From positions 1 to 64,000 of the forward strand of contig NZ_CP130630.1 in NCBI RefSeq assembly GCF_030551255.1: a stretch of 64,000 nucleotides of DNA, written 5' to 3'. Origin of the DNA: Streptomyces sp. NL15-2K. GTDB lineage: Bacteria > Actinomycetota > Actinomycetes > Streptomycetales > Streptomycetaceae. This document shows, one piece after another, positions 51,873 to 61,267 of the stretch (position 1 is its first letter; every line of letters starts with the position of its first letter). Below the pieces are notes generated by a model, which worked only from the letters and a program-made list of their open reading frames with translations, did not search any database and was not told where the DNA came from. The translations under genes were made by a program, and so were the position numbers.

Positions 51873-53489
51873 TCACGGCGCTGTCCTCTCGAAGGGTCTC
51901 GCTCCGCCGTGCCGTGGGCCCTCTGCCATGGGGCGGGAAGGCTGGATGCGGGAGTTGAGGTGGCCCAGTGCGAGCAGAGTGAAGGCGTCGGCCAGCACGG
52001 GGACGTGGTAGGGGAAGGGACGCGGGCCCACCATGTCGGGAGGCGAGTCGACGGAGCCGTCGGCGCGCACATGAGACAGCAGATAGCGGGCAGCGCGCAC
52101 GGCCGGTGCCGGGTCGGGGCATCCGGCCGCCAGGATGATGAGGGCATAGGAGGTACTGATCGCGTCACTGCGGCTGCCGTCCTGCAGGCCGAAACCGCCG
52201 TCCTCACGCTGGGCGGCACACACCAGGGAGGTGATCCGTTCCTGCATGGCGCGGACGACGGGAAAAGCCGGCCGGCCGGCGTGGCTGGCGGCGAGGTGGA
52301 CCCTGAAGAGAGTGTGGAGGCGGCTTCTGCTCCAGCCGGGAGGAAAACAGCCGTCCTGGTCCTGGCTGTTCGCCAGATAGTGAAGGGCCGATCCCACCAC
52401 GCCGTTGGGGAGGTGGTCCTGCGTGCTCAGTGCGTTAATCGCGGCAGCCGTCATGCACGCCTCGGACGGGGTGCCCGCGCCGTAGGTGGGGAACCCACCG
52501 TCGGCTCCGCGCACAGCGATCAGCGCGCCTACGCCGCGCCGGATCGAGTCGCGGTAGACGCGTGGATCGAGCTGGTGGAGGAATTCGATCGCGACGGAGG
52601 TGCAGTCCGTGTCCGAGAGCCGCGCCCGGTCGGTGTAGGACCAGCCGCCGTCTTCCTGCTGAACCGTCACGAGGTGCCGCGCCACACGGTGCAGCACAGG
52701 TCGTGGTGCACCAGCGGCGTGCAGGGCGAGCCCTGCGGTGACCGTGCACCATGTGTCCGTGTCGGTGACGAACGGCATGCCTCCGTCTTCACGCTGGTGA
52801 AGGAGTGCTGTTCGAAGACCCTCCTCGACCGTGGCGCCCATCCCGGGCAGGACCGCGAGGGTGTGCAGGACCGAGAGATGGATGAGGAGATTGCCCTCCC
52901 ACACGGTCCCGCGTCGCTGCGTGGACGCCAGCAAGTCGAGGTCATCGGCAGAGGGCAACGGCTTCCCGGCTGTCCGGCCGAGGACAGCCTTGACTGCGGT
53001 GACCTGCACGGCGGCCCAGGGGTGCAGTGCACTCACGTCGAAAGCCTTGGGGTCCCAATCATCACGGCCAGGTGCTGCGCCGAGCATCGTGAAGAGTGCG
53101 TGGACCAGAGCGCGCTTGCGGGCTCCGGCGAAGTCTGGCACCCGGTCCGTGATCGTGTCGAGTACTTCGGGGCGTACCGGCTGTCCGACCTGTCCCAGAG
53201 CGGTTTCGGCCAGAGCCGCATCCAACAAGTCGCCGGTGCTGCGGTGGTGCTCGAGATAGCGCATGAGACGGTCTCGTGCACCGATGTGCCGGCGCCTGTG
53301 CCGCTCCAGGAGCGAAAGGGTGAGCGCGGACTCAAGGACGCGGCTTCGGCACGCATCGCGGACTGCGCCGTCGGCTCCGACCTTGTCGAGTAGCCCAGCC
53401 ACGATCCGGCCCTGTCCCGTAAGCAGCCCGGCAGGGAACCGGGAGGTGGGCCAGGTGGGGGGCAGATACTCGGCGGCGAGTGGTCTCAT
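51873..53489 (-). CDS. Class II terpene cyclase-like protein, 538 aa
   Basis: All-alpha barrel protein with repeated QW-type motifs (LLHQREDGGMPF, VTVQQEDGGWSY, VRGADGGFPTYG, AAQREDGGFGLQ), as in squalene-hopene and diterpene cyclases. The catalytic aspartate motif DXDD appears as D293-T-D295-C296 in LSDTDCTSVAIEFL, so the last Asp is Cys; the DCT-E order recalls oxidosqualene cyclases. It would protonate a prenyl diphosphate or epoxide. ATG 53489 with AGGA upstream is chosen. The class I synthase gene ends 47 bp upstream, so they form an operon. Confidence 0.75.
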   Translation of the reverse strand: MRPLAAEYLPPTWPTSRFPAGLLTGQGRIVAGLLDKVGADGAVRDACRSRVLESALTLSLLERHRRRHIGARDRLMRYLEHHRSTGDLLDAALAETALGQVGQPVRPEVLDTITDRVPDFAGARKRALVHALFTMLGAAPGRDDWDPKAFDVSALHPWAAVQVTAVKAVLGRTAGKPLPSADDLDLLASTQRRGTVWEGNLLIHLSVLHTLAVLPGMGATVEEGLRTALLHQREDGGMPFVTDTDTWCTVTAGLALHAAGAPRPVLHRVARHLVTVQQEDGGWSYTDRARLSDTDCTSVAIEFLHQLDPRVYRDSIRRGVGALIAVRGADGGFPTYGAGTPSEACMTAAAINALSTQDHLPNGVVGSALHYLANSQDQDGCFPPGWSRSRLHTLFRVHLAASHAGRPAFPVVRAMQERITSLVCAAQREDGGFGLQDGSRSDAISTSYALIILAAGCPDPAPAVRAARYLLSHVRADGSVDSPPDMVGPRPFPYHVPVLADAFTLLALGHLNSRIQPSRPMAEGPRHGGARPFERTAP

Positions 53490-53536
53490 CAGCGATTTTC
53501 CTAGCGGACACAGCAAACGAACGGGCGTACGTGGGG

Positions 53537-54529
53537 TCAGAGCACGACAGATGAGGCGGGGCCGCCGTGACTGCCCGACAGCCAGCGGGTCTCGAACCGG
53601 CCGGTGACGCCGAGCCAGTGCAGTGTCGCGGCCAGAAAGGATCCGAGCGCCCCCACATAGCTCCGCAACGGCTCCCGGGCTGCCGGGGGTACACCTTCAC
53701 CAGCAGCCAGAACAGCCGCGATTGTGTAGAAGTCCCGAAGGCGGTCGTCCCGCATCGTGGTCACCCGCTCGTGCGCGGCGGACGGAGAACAACCGTGTTC
53801 GCGCCCCACGACAGCCACCAGGCTCTCCTGGCCTGCCTGCAGGTCGCCGTCGGCCGAGACGAGATCATTCGTCCAGCCCGCTACATCGGCAGCTGCCTGC
53901 CGCAAGGCCCTCACTGCGAGGTCACAACCCAGGTGGTCAGGCCAGGGAGCGCCGGCGGTGCACTCGACGATGTCGGCCATCGGGAACACGGTGATGGTCC
54001 GGCGGCGCAGGAGGATGTAGTCATCGAGTGGCAACCCGACGCGGTCTCTGCGGCCTGTGGCCTCCTGGTACGTGGCTTGAGCGAATTCCCGGTAATCGGT
54101 GATGAACCGCTCCCGCCACCGAGAGGACATGCAAGGAGCCGTACGCCGCCACAGGTCGGTCAGCGCCGTCTCGACCTCACCGCTCGAAACGACGGCACGG
54201 TTCGCGGTGAGCACGCCCAGCAGCCCGCCGAACAGCGCACGGACCTCCTCCGGGCGAGAGCCCAGACCACCGCGATCGAGCCTGTCGTCCACCAGACAGA
54301 CAAACGCAGCCCACTGTGCCGTCAGCTCCGCCTCAGCCGCACCGGCCTCGGGAACTACCCGGGCGGCGAACTCTCCCAGCCGCATGGCAGCCAGGCGCTC
54401 CTCCTCGACGGTGCCGGTGCCCAGCCCCACGCGGCGCGCCCAGGCCAGCACCGAGGAGTTCAGCTGCTTGCCCCTCGCCTCAGCTGAGACGCCCGGGCAG
54501 GCCGAACGCACGACAGCCCCTTCGGACAC
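53537..54529 (-). CDS. Class I terpene synthase, 330 aa
   Basis: Normal length for a bacterial class I terpene synthase. The Asp-rich motif is D81-D-R-L-D85 in AAFVCLVDDRLD, and the NSE triad N221-D-x-x-S225-x-x-x-D229 appears in GWTNDLVSADGD. An Arg 'sensor' region RRRTITVFPMADIVE (~175-190) lies between them. It ionises a linear or class II-cyclised diphosphate. First gene of the minus-strand terpene/acyltransferase set. Confidence 0.85.
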   Translation of the reverse strand: MSEGAVVRSACPGVSAEARGKQLNSSVLAWARRVGLGTGTVEEERLAAMRLGEFAARVVPEAGAAEAELTAQWAAFVCLVDDRLDRGGLGSRPEEVRALFGGLLGVLTANRAVVSSGEVETALTDLWRRTAPCMSSRWRERFITDYREFAQATYQEATGRRDRVGLPLDDYILLRRRTITVFPMADIVECTAGAPWPDHLGCDLAVRALRQAAADVAGWTNDLVSADGDLQAGQESLVAVVGREHGCSPSAAHERVTTMRDDRLRDFYTIAAVLAAGEGVPPAAREPLRSYVGALGSFLAATLHWLGVTGRFETRWLSGSHGGPASSVVL

Positions 54530-55199
54530 CGCCGTCAGCCCAGGACCGCAAGCACATCGACACGTTCAGCGAACGAGGCCGGGCTTCCCGTACTTGGCCC
54601 CGGCGGCGTCGCACGGGAAAAATCGAGCACAGCCAACGTGATGGGAATGAAGCCGTTGGTGATCCTGGTGCCAAGCCGCATGGGAGTCCCCCTTCATCAG
54701 TCCCAGCATCGGGGCGTGCCACAGGCCCCTCTCGAGCCTGAACGTTTTTGCTGCATCAAGTTCACCCATATGGGCGCGGCCGGACGGGCAGAGCATGCCG
54801 TGCCTCCGTTTTCCGTCGAGGCGGCTGAACATCTTCTTCCCGATGCCACCCCGACCGGACCGAGCGGCTCGCCCTTTGTGTACGGCCCCTGTCCCCCGCC
54901 CCCGTCCTGCACCGAGACCGTGCCCACCGACTCGATGACGCTGCATCCTGCCGAGGTGCCCTGGCCGTCCCACTGCCAGGCTGTGCCGGTCCATCAGTTC
55001 AGGTGCAGGTGCGAGTCCGGACCAAGGCGCAGGAGCGGGCCTCGGCGTCGAGCGTGTCCGTCGCGGCGACGGCAGCCACCGTGGCCCTGACCCCGGTGGT
55101 GCCGGACGGTTTCTTCCGGTCGGTCCGCTGCCAAGCGATCACGTTGTTTCCCTCTCCGGCCCCGCCCCGGCCCCGGGCAGTGAGCGGCCCGGGGGCGGA
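54530..55199. other. No intact gene seen
   Basis: About 670 bp upstream of the terpene synthase. Minus-strand text near 54600-54780 (AAKTFRLERGLWHAPMLGLMKGD) is protein-like, but I recognise nothing and see no good start. The terpene operon promoter should be here. Confidence 0.35.
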
Positions 55200-55706
55200 G
55201 TGTTGTGGTCAGGCGTTACGCCTTGTGGATCTTCCAGTCGGCCACGTCGGAGTTGCTGCGGTTGTAGTAGGCGTTGGTGCACACGTCGTACTTGCCGCCC
55301 GAGGCGGTGGTGGCGCCGTTGGTCTCCAGGAAGCCGCCGTTGTCGCCGTCGAGGTTGGCCAGGTGGACGGTGTCGCCGATGTGGACGTTCTGGTCGAGGG
55401 GATTGGAGGTCTGGGCGACGATCCGCCCGGCCGGTTCCCGCGGCCCGGTCCTTGGCCTGGGAGGTGAGGACGTTGAACTTGCCGCCGGCGTTCTTCTGGT
55501 CAGCGGTGGCGTGCCCGTTGGTGTCCAGGTAGCCGCCGTCGCCGCCGTAGAGGTTGCGCAGGTAGATCAGGTCGCCGCTGACGACCTCGGTGCCGGCGGC
55601 CTTGCCGGAGGCCGAGAGGACCCTCCCAGGTGCCCGTGCCTGTGCCGCGGTGGGCGTGTCCGCGGTGGAGACCCCGTATTTGGCGCCGGCCTGCAGGTTC
55701 GCAGGC
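55200..55706 (-). pseudogene. Frameshifted paralogue of the three-repeat lectin-like gene
   Basis: Minus-strand text AGAKYGVSTADTPT, GGDGGYLDTNGHATADQKNAG and, after a frame change near 55430, NGGFLETNG and DVCTNAYYNRS match the protein at 29463-30035 block by block. The N-terminal ~30 residues are missing at about 55706. At least one frameshift lies between the second and third repeats. Confidence 0.75.
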
Positions 55707-56210
55707 AAGGCACCCGGCAGTGATGTCCGCAGACAGGCCCCCGGCGATCTCCTGGGCCGCGCTCCTGGAGGAGATCGGCGCCGTGCCGCTGCCGCCGGAG
55801 CGGGAGGCGCCCGCAAACCGTCCAAGGCGGCCTTTGGCTGCCTTCAAGGAAGGGCGTTACGCCCCCGGCGCAGTTCCAAGGGGGCCCGCACGGGCTCCGC
55901 GAAAGACCCCAGAGCCCGCGTAGAGGCGCTGCCCGACGGGACGGAGGTGAAGCATGCCCGGCGTCACGGTGCGGGGGGTGGACGTCGGCAAGTGGCTGGC
56001 CAGGCAGCGTCGGCACACGGTGTGGGCTGCGCTGCTGGACGGACAGCGCGAACTTCTGGAGGCAGGTCAGGTTGTCTTGCGTGAGGAGAGCACCCGCAAC
56101 ACGAGGTCGATGAGGCGGTTCCTCGCAGTGGTGGGAGGGGGAGCAGCGGAGCGGCGAGCCCGGGAGAAGTACTCACTGCTGGATTCTTTTCCGTTTATCC
56201 ACCTCTGACC
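55707..56210 (+). pseudogene. Helicase-associated-domain protein remnant
   Basis: Text WAALLEEIGAVPLPPEREAP (near 55755-55815) and the frame 55954-56208 with GVTVRGVDVGKWLARQRRHTVWAALLDGQREL match the repeated helicase-associated (HA) domain of large Streptomyces plasmid helicases (VGxWLxRQRxxxVWxxLxDGQRxRL). The pieces are short and out of frame. No helicase core is present. Confidence 0.55.
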
Positions 56211-56744
56211 GGATCCGACGATGACGCTTTCACGATCAGCCATTGCTTCCCCCAGTGTCCTTACGGTCGACATCAGGACCACTACTCACTGTATCGATTA
56301 GCTTTCCCCGTCCGCAGCATTATCACTATCCTGACGGCCAACCATTTGAGGATCTTCGCAGCTTGGCCACAGCGTGAGACGGCCTCAAGACCAGCAGGTC
56401 ACGGGCACGCGCTTGGCCACGAGCGGCGAGACCCTACCCGGGCGCACCCGGTGAAGGTGCGTGTGACATCCACGCTGACACTGCTCGTCTTTCAGCACGC
56501 GCCGGGCACGGCAGGGGGAGCACACTGCCAGGAGAACGGCCTGACCGGCGCCGCGTGGTACGACCAGCGTGCCGATCATCCGGGGCCGCCATACCTTGGG
56601 GGAACACTGGGCAACGCAGCTGCCCTGGCACAGAGGCCGAATCGGACCCCCGGGTTCGCATCCTTCACCCTTCGGCCAGCCGGACGCTTCTTGCGCTCTG
56701 GCATCAACGCCGGCGCCTGTGCCAGGGCGTTCAGGCGGGGGCTC
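56211..56744. other. No gene seen
   Basis: AT-richer start (56215-56340), then featureless high-GC sequence. An ORF on the plus strand spans most of it, but its composition is not protein-like. Confidence 0.35.
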
Positions 56745-57087
56745 GTGTCAGCGTTCCTCTTCGAGCAGGGGGATCTCGGAGGGCGCGAGGTCGGTGCGCA
56801 CGCGCATGAGCCGGACAGGGTGCCTCCACCGCCCCGACGCGTCCAAGGACACGTGACGGCGACTTCGGCGACGATGACCGGTTCCACCAGCCGCACTTGG
56901 AGCTGCTGCCGTGAGCCCCACCCCGCGGAGAACGTCCACCCGGTCCACGGATGACCGGGGCGGCCGGGCTGGAGTTCGCTGGCGAGGGTCTGGCGGGCGG
57001 CCACGTTCAGCACGGTGGTACGGCCGACGTACTGAAGCTGGCCCTCTGCGTCGAAGCGCCCGAGGAGGGCCGCGGTCGGGGCGGCCC
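56745..57087 (-). pseudogene. ATP-dependent DNA ligase, C-terminal fragment
   Basis: Minus-strand text ALLGRFDAEGQLQYVGRTTVLN, HPWTGWTFSAGWGSRQQLQV and LVEPVIVAEVAV, then after a frame change DASGRWRHPVRLMRVRTDLAP, match the OB-fold end of actinomycete ATP-dependent ligases. It starts exactly where the IS110 remnant begins (about 57087). The complementary central fragment is at 40440-40790 on the opposite strand. Confidence 0.6.
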
Positions 57088-57457
57088 AGATCAACACCCT
57101 TCTGGAGGCCCACCCTCTTTCCCCGGTCCTGACGCCGACGCCCGGCGTCGGCGTCAGGACCGCCGCCGTCCTGCTGGTCACCGTCGGCGACGCCACCAGC
57201 TTCCCCAGCGCCGCCCACCTGGCCTCCTACGCCGGACTTACCCCGACCACGAAGTCGTCGGGGACCTCGATCCACGGCGAACACGCCCCACGCGGCGGCA
57301 ACCGCCAGCTCAAACGCGCCATGTTCCTCTCCGCCTTCGCCTGCATGAACGCCGACTCCGCCTCGCCCGCCAACGCATCAGCGTCCTGTTCGCCATGCTC
57401 CGCGACGGCACCTTCTACGAATCCCGCACGCCCACGGACATCGAAATCGCCGCATGA
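57088..57457 (+). pseudogene. IS110-family transposase, C-terminal remnant
   Basis: AQINTLLEAHPLSPVLTPTPGVG, RTAAVLLVTVGDATSFPSAAH and HGEHAPRGGNRQLKRAMFLSAFA, then after a frame change RISVLFAMLRDGTFYESRTP, correspond to the last third of the transposase at 44973-46175. The DEDD half is missing. It joins directly to the ligase fragment. Confidence 0.75.
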
Positions 57458-57715
57458 CCCCAGCAAGACCGAATCACCCCAAACCCGACAGGGGTGCCTT
57501 GACGAAGGACATAGAGGCACCCCCCGCCGTTCGAGCCATCCTCCCGCCACCGCAAGGTCATTCGGCGACCACCGCCGAATTCGCCAACGGTGTCCTCGCA
57601 GAGAAGTAGCCCACCCGGACGGCCCGGATCCTCTGCAGCCCGGGCACCTCATCCGTCCGGGACGCGGAGGACGCAGGCGCGTTCACCACTCATGGCGCCG
57701 ACGGGATGACACTGG

Positions 57716-59278
57716 TCACTGCGGAGGGTTGCCGTGTTTGCGGGCGGGCAGGTCGGCGTACTTCGCGTGGAGCATGGTGAGGGACCGGATCAGTGTCTCC
57801 CGGCTCTCGGCCGGGGCGATGATGTCGTCGACCAGGCCTCGCTCGGCCGCGTAGTACGGGTGCATCAGTTCGGCCCGGTACTCCTTCACCATGCGGGCGC
57901 GCATCGCCTCGGGGTCCCCGGCCTCCGCGATCCGACGGCGGAAGACGACGCCCGCGGCCGCTTCCGCACCCATGACCGCGATCTCGTTGGTCGGCCACGC
58001 GTAGGCGAGGTCGGCGCCGATGGAGCGTGAGTCCATCACGATGTACGCGCCGCCGTACGCCTTGCGCAGGATCAGGGAGACGCGCGGAACTGTGGCGTTG
58101 CAGTAGGCGTACAGCAGCTTCGCGCCGTGCCGGATGATTCCGCCGTGCTCCTGTCCGATGCCGGGGAGGAAGCCGGGGACGTCCACCAAGGTCACGAGCG
58201 GGATGCTGAACGCGTCGCACGTCTGGACGAAACGGGCGGCCTTCTCGGATGCCGCGATGTCCAGGACGCCCGCCAGGGTCTGCGGCTGGTTCGCCACTAT
58301 GCCGACCACCTGACCGTCGAGGCGGGCCAGGGCGCAGATGATGTTGCGGGCCCAACGCTCGTGGACCTCCAGACAGTCGCCGTCGTCGACGATCGCCTCG
58401 ATCACCTTCGCCATGTCGTACGGGTGACGCCCGTCCGCGGGGACCAGTTCCGCGAGAGACGGCGAGCGGCGGTCCGCGGGGTCGTCGCAGGGCACGGACG
58501 GCGGGAGCTCCCGGTTGTTCTGCGGGAGCATGGACAGCAGGTGGCGGACCTCGGCGAGGCAGGTTTCCTCGTCGTCGTGGACGAAGTGGCACGCGCCGGA
58601 GGTCTCGGCGTGCACATCCGCGCCGCCCAAGCCGTTCCGAGTGATCTCCTCACCGGTCACCGTCTTCACGACCCGCGGTTCAGCGACGAACATCTGGGAG
58701 GTGTCGCGAACCATGAAGACGAAGTCGGTCAAGGCGGCGCTGTAGGCCGCGCCGCCCGCGCACAGGCCGAGCATCACGCTGATCTGCGGAATCATGCCGG
58801 AGGCACGGGTGTTGCGCCGGGAGATCCCCCCGTATCCCGCCAACGCGCCGGCACCTTCCTGGATGCGGGCCCCCGCACCGTCGTTCAGGGCCACCAGCGG
58901 GGCACCGGCCGACAGGGCCATGTCCATGACCTTGTGGATCTTGGCGGCGTGTGCCTCGCCCAGCGCGCCGCCGAACACGCGGAAGTCCTGGGCGTACACG
59001 AAGACGGGACGGCCCTCCACACTCCCCCAGCCGGTGATCACACCATCCGTATGCGGATCGTTCGCTTCCATGCCGAACCCGGTCGCCCTATGCCGGCGCA
59101 ACTGCTCCACCTCCCGGAAGGACCCCGGGTCCAGGAGAAGTCCGATGCGCTCCCGGGCAGTCGGCCGGCTCCCGGCGCACCGCGTCGGGGATGCGGTCGC
59201 GCCCGGGCCGCGCAGGGCCCGGGCGCGGACGGCGTGCAGGTCCGACAGCTTGTCACGGCTGTTCGGGACGCGGCTCAT
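57716..59278 (-). CDS. Acyl-CoA carboxylase carboxyltransferase (beta) subunit, 520 aa
   Basis: A full-length crotonase-fold carboxyltransferase: VFVYAQDFRVFGGALGEAHAAKIHKVMDMA, APLVALNDGAGARIQEGAGAL, IPQISVMLGLCAGGAAYSAAL and the biotin-side LVTLVDVPGFLPGIGQEHGGIIRHGAKLLYAY. It makes malonyl- or methylmalonyl-CoA with a biotinylated alpha subunit, which is not in this window. Located next to polyketide tailoring genes, it probably supplies extender units. ATG 59278 overlaps the DUF5988 stop by 4 bp. Confidence 0.85.
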   Translation of the reverse strand: MSRVPNSRDKLSDLHAVRARALRGPGATASPTRCAGSRPTARERIGLLLDPGSFREVEQLRRHRATGFGMEANDPHTDGVITGWGSVEGRPVFVYAQDFRVFGGALGEAHAAKIHKVMDMALSAGAPLVALNDGAGARIQEGAGALAGYGGISRRNTRASGMIPQISVMLGLCAGGAAYSAALTDFVFMVRDTSQMFVAEPRVVKTVTGEEITRNGLGGADVHAETSGACHFVHDDEETCLAEVRHLLSMLPQNNRELPPSVPCDDPADRRSPSLAELVPADGRHPYDMAKVIEAIVDDGDCLEVHERWARNIICALARLDGQVVGIVANQPQTLAGVLDIAASEKAARFVQTCDAFSIPLVTLVDVPGFLPGIGQEHGGIIRHGAKLLYAYCNATVPRVSLILRKAYGGAYIVMDSRSIGADLAYAWPTNEIAVMGAEAAAGVVFRRRIAEAGDPEAMRARMVKEYRAELMHPYYAAERGLVDDIIAPAESRETLIRSLTMLHAKYADLPARKHGNPPQ

Positions 59279-59484
59279 TCCGCGATGGCGGTCCGTGCCG
59301 TCCACTGGAACACCGGCAGTTCCTCGCCGTCGACGGTCGTGTAGTCGCCTTCGTGGACGTAGTGTTCGTAGCTCGCGCCGAACCGATACTTGATCTTCTC
59401 GCCCAGCGATTCCGTGAACTGGACCCGCTCGTCGGAAGGGAAGTAGGACAGCCCTCCGACCAGCAGGACCTTGATCTGCGACAT
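59275..59484 (-). CDS. DUF5988-family small protein, 69 aa
   Basis: MSQIKVLLVGGLSYFPSDERVQ at the start and FQWTARTAIAE at the end, with a central YEHYVHEGDYTTVDG. This matches the small DUF5988 proteins found in Streptomyces polyketide clusters, function unknown. Its stop overlaps the carboxylase ATG (ATGA), so the two are co-translated, which suggests a link to carboxylase activity, perhaps as an epsilon-like accessory. Confidence 0.65.
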   Translation of the reverse strand: MSQIKVLLVGGLSYFPSDERVQFTESLGEKIKYRFGASYEHYVHEGDYTTVDGEELPVFQWTARTAIAE

Positions 59485-59505
59485 GGTGAAACACCTCCGA
59501 GCGAT

Positions 59506-59724
59506 TCACACGTAATTGCGCAGTTGCCGTTGGAGGGTCTTCTCGACCCGGCTCAGCGGTACGTCTCGGCGAACCCGCTCCGGGTGCCGTGGCCCTGGAT
59601 CGGCCGCGGTGGGCGTCGACTCGGGGAGGTCCGCGACGCAGCACGACACCTTCCCGTAGGCCACCAGGCTCTCCCAGACCAGGCGCACACACCCGTAGGC
59701 GATCGCCTTGAGAGGACGCAACAT
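59506..59724 (-). CDS. DUF6059-like small protein, 72 aa
   Basis: MLRPLKAIAYGCVRLVWESLVAYGKV forms an amphipathic N-terminal helix, and the C-terminus has HPERVRRDVPLSRVEKTLQRQL, the GHPER-PDVPLTxxE pattern of DUF6059 proteins that accompany DUF5988 in polyketide clusters. ATG 59724 is preferred over the in-frame start at 59745. Lies 22 bp before DUF5988. Role unknown. Confidence 0.55.
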   Translation of the reverse strand: MLRPLKAIAYGCVRLVWESLVAYGKVSCCVADLPESTPTAADPGPRHPERVRRDVPLSRVEKTLQRQLRNYV

Positions 59725-59734
59725 GCGGCACCTC

Positions 59735-60190
59735 TCACCCGGCACTCAGTTCCCACTTGGCATCGATGGGGAACGACGGGTCGGTCAAAGACGTGATCCG
59801 GAAGTTCCGGCTTCCCGTCATACCGAGGTAGCGCCCGCTGGTGCCCTCGGCCCGGTAGCCGAGCCACTTCTGCTGGAGGACCTCGGTGCGGTCGACGAGT
59901 CCCGAAGCAGCGATCGTTCCGTCGGGCAGCGAGATCTGTTCCGAGACCTGTTCGATGAAGTGACCGGTCTCTGGGTCCTGGTAGAGGATCACCATGGACC
60001 CGACGGTCGTACCGACCACCTTTCCGTCGGCGTCGAACACATCGCACCAGTAGGTGGCCATCGTGCCCGGGCCCCACGTGTTGGGCGGGGTCGTGACGTT
60101 GAGTTCGCTCTTGGTGATCTTCTCGACGACTTCGACGACGATCTGGGGCTCCGCCGGCGCGGCGGTCGCGGACGCTGTATCTGCTGACAT
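59735..60190 (-). CDS. AbyU/PyrI4-like beta-barrel (spirotetronate cyclase family), 151 aa
   Basis: Allene-oxide-cyclase-like eight-stranded barrel. Segments TWGPGTMATYWCDVFDADGK, GTTVGSMVILYQDPETGHFI, ISLPDGTIAASGLVDRTEV, QQKWLGYRAEGTSGRYLGMTGSRNFRI track the spirotetronate Diels-Alderase AbyU block by block (GRYLGLTGFRQWRM in AbyU). Family members close the spiro ring of tetronate polyketides by [4+2] cycloaddition. It lies in the minus-strand run with the methyltransferase and Agg4/5-like genes. A second paralogue is at 63402-63839. Alignment is from memory. Confidence 0.7.
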   Translation of the reverse strand: MSADTASATAAPAEPQIVVEVVEKITKSELNVTTPPNTWGPGTMATYWCDVFDADGKVVGTTVGSMVILYQDPETGHFIEQVSEQISLPDGTIAASGLVDRTEVLQQKWLGYRAEGTSGRYLGMTGSRNFRITSLTDPSFPIDAKWELSAG

Positions 60191-60202
60191 GGTTTGTCCT
60201 TC

Positions 60203-61267
60203 CTAGAGGGGGGCTTCGGACGTGGTGCGGACGGTGGCTTCGTACACGTTGTGGCCGGTGGGCAGCGGGAGGACGGACCGCACGTCGAAGCCCGCCGCGT
60301 CGAGCAGGCCGCGCATGCCCTCCTCGGTGAGGCCGTGCATGCCCTCCTCGCACGCCACCATCTGGAACAGTTCGCGGGCCGCGTCGAAGTCCTGGGTGAT
60401 GGGCGGTTCGATCACCAGCAGACGCGGGACGGGAGCGTCGGTGCCGTGCTGCGCGGCCGTACTCGTCATGGCCCGGGCGACGGTGCCGAGGATGCGCTTG
60501 CCGCTCTCGAAGGCCCAGTCGTGCAGCACGTTCTTGAGCAGGTAGAGGTCACCGCCGGCCGGGACTTCCTGGAAGAAGTCCGCGGGCTCGAAGGCGAGGC
60601 GCCCGGCGAGCCCGCTGTCCGGGGACTTCGCCAGTTCGGCGGCGGCCCTCTCGCAGACGCTGCGCCGGTCGGTGCTGACGCCCTTGACGTCCGGGAGGGC
60701 CCGGAGCATGCCGCGCAGCATCGCGCCGCCGCCCCCGCCGACGTCGACGATCGTGCCGACCCCGGAGAAGTCGCGGGCCCTGAGCAGGGAGACGGCCACC
60801 GGGCGGGCCAGTTCCACCATCGCCAGGTCGAACACCCGGGCGGCCTCGGCGTCCGTCTCGAAGTGCTCGAACAACGAGGTGCCGAAGACCTTCTGGAATC
60901 CCGACTTGCCCGTCCGGACGGTGTGCAGCAGGGCGCCGAACGCGTCGTCGTAGGTTTCTGCGAACAGCATGACGGTGTGCCGGAGCGAGAGCGGGTGGTC
61001 GGTGCGCAGCTGCTGGAACGGCTCGGTGATGCCGAAGGCGCCGTCGGCGTCGCGCTCCGCGGCTCCTACGAAGACCAGGGCCCGCAGCAGCCGGAGCAGC
61101 ACATCGGGGTCGGAGCCGGTGCGCTCGGCGATCTCCGTGTGCGGCAGGTGTCCGCCGTCCAGGATGTCTGCGATGCCGAGCCGGGCCGTGACGGCCAGGG
61201 CGCGGGAGAACCAGCCCCCGATGGCCAGTTGACCGACCGCCATCGCGTGTTTCTGCTCAGCTTCCAT
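60203..61267 (-). CDS. SAM-dependent O-methyltransferase, 354 aa
   Basis: Winged-helix dimerisation domain (AIGGWFSRALAVTARLGIADIL, ~12-35) followed by the class I methyltransferase core with SAM loop TIVDVGGGGGAML, LYLLKNVLHDWAFESGKRIL (the His that deprotonates the hydroxyl in this family) and LLVIEPPI. Length and layout fit the plant-type/antibiotic O-methyltransferases. ATG 61267 overlaps the hydrolase end by 11 bp. Likely tailors the polyketide. Confidence 0.8.
   Translation of the reverse strand: MEAEQKHAMAVGQLAIGGWFSRALAVTARLGIADILDGGHLPHTEIAERTGSDPDVLLRLLRALVFVGAAERDADGAFGITEPFQQLRTDHPLSLRHTVMLFAETYDDAFGALLHTVRTGKSGFQKVFGTSLFEHFETDAEAARVFDLAMVELARPVAVSLLRARDFSGVGTIVDVGGGGGAMLRGMLRALPDVKGVSTDRRSVCERAAAELAKSPDSGLAGRLAFEPADFFQEVPAGGDLYLLKNVLHDWAFESGKRILGTVARAMTSTAAQHGTDAPVPRLLVIEPPITQDFDAARELFQMVACEEGMHGLTEEGMRGLLDAAGFDVRSVLPLPTGHNVYEATVRTTSEAPL

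Noticed and set aside
57124..57162. A near-perfect palindrome with 19-bp arms at the ligase/IS110 junction
   Set aside because: It falls inside the IS110 coding text PVLTPTPGVGVRTA, where repeated GAC/GTC-type codons produce the symmetry; it is not at an element end.
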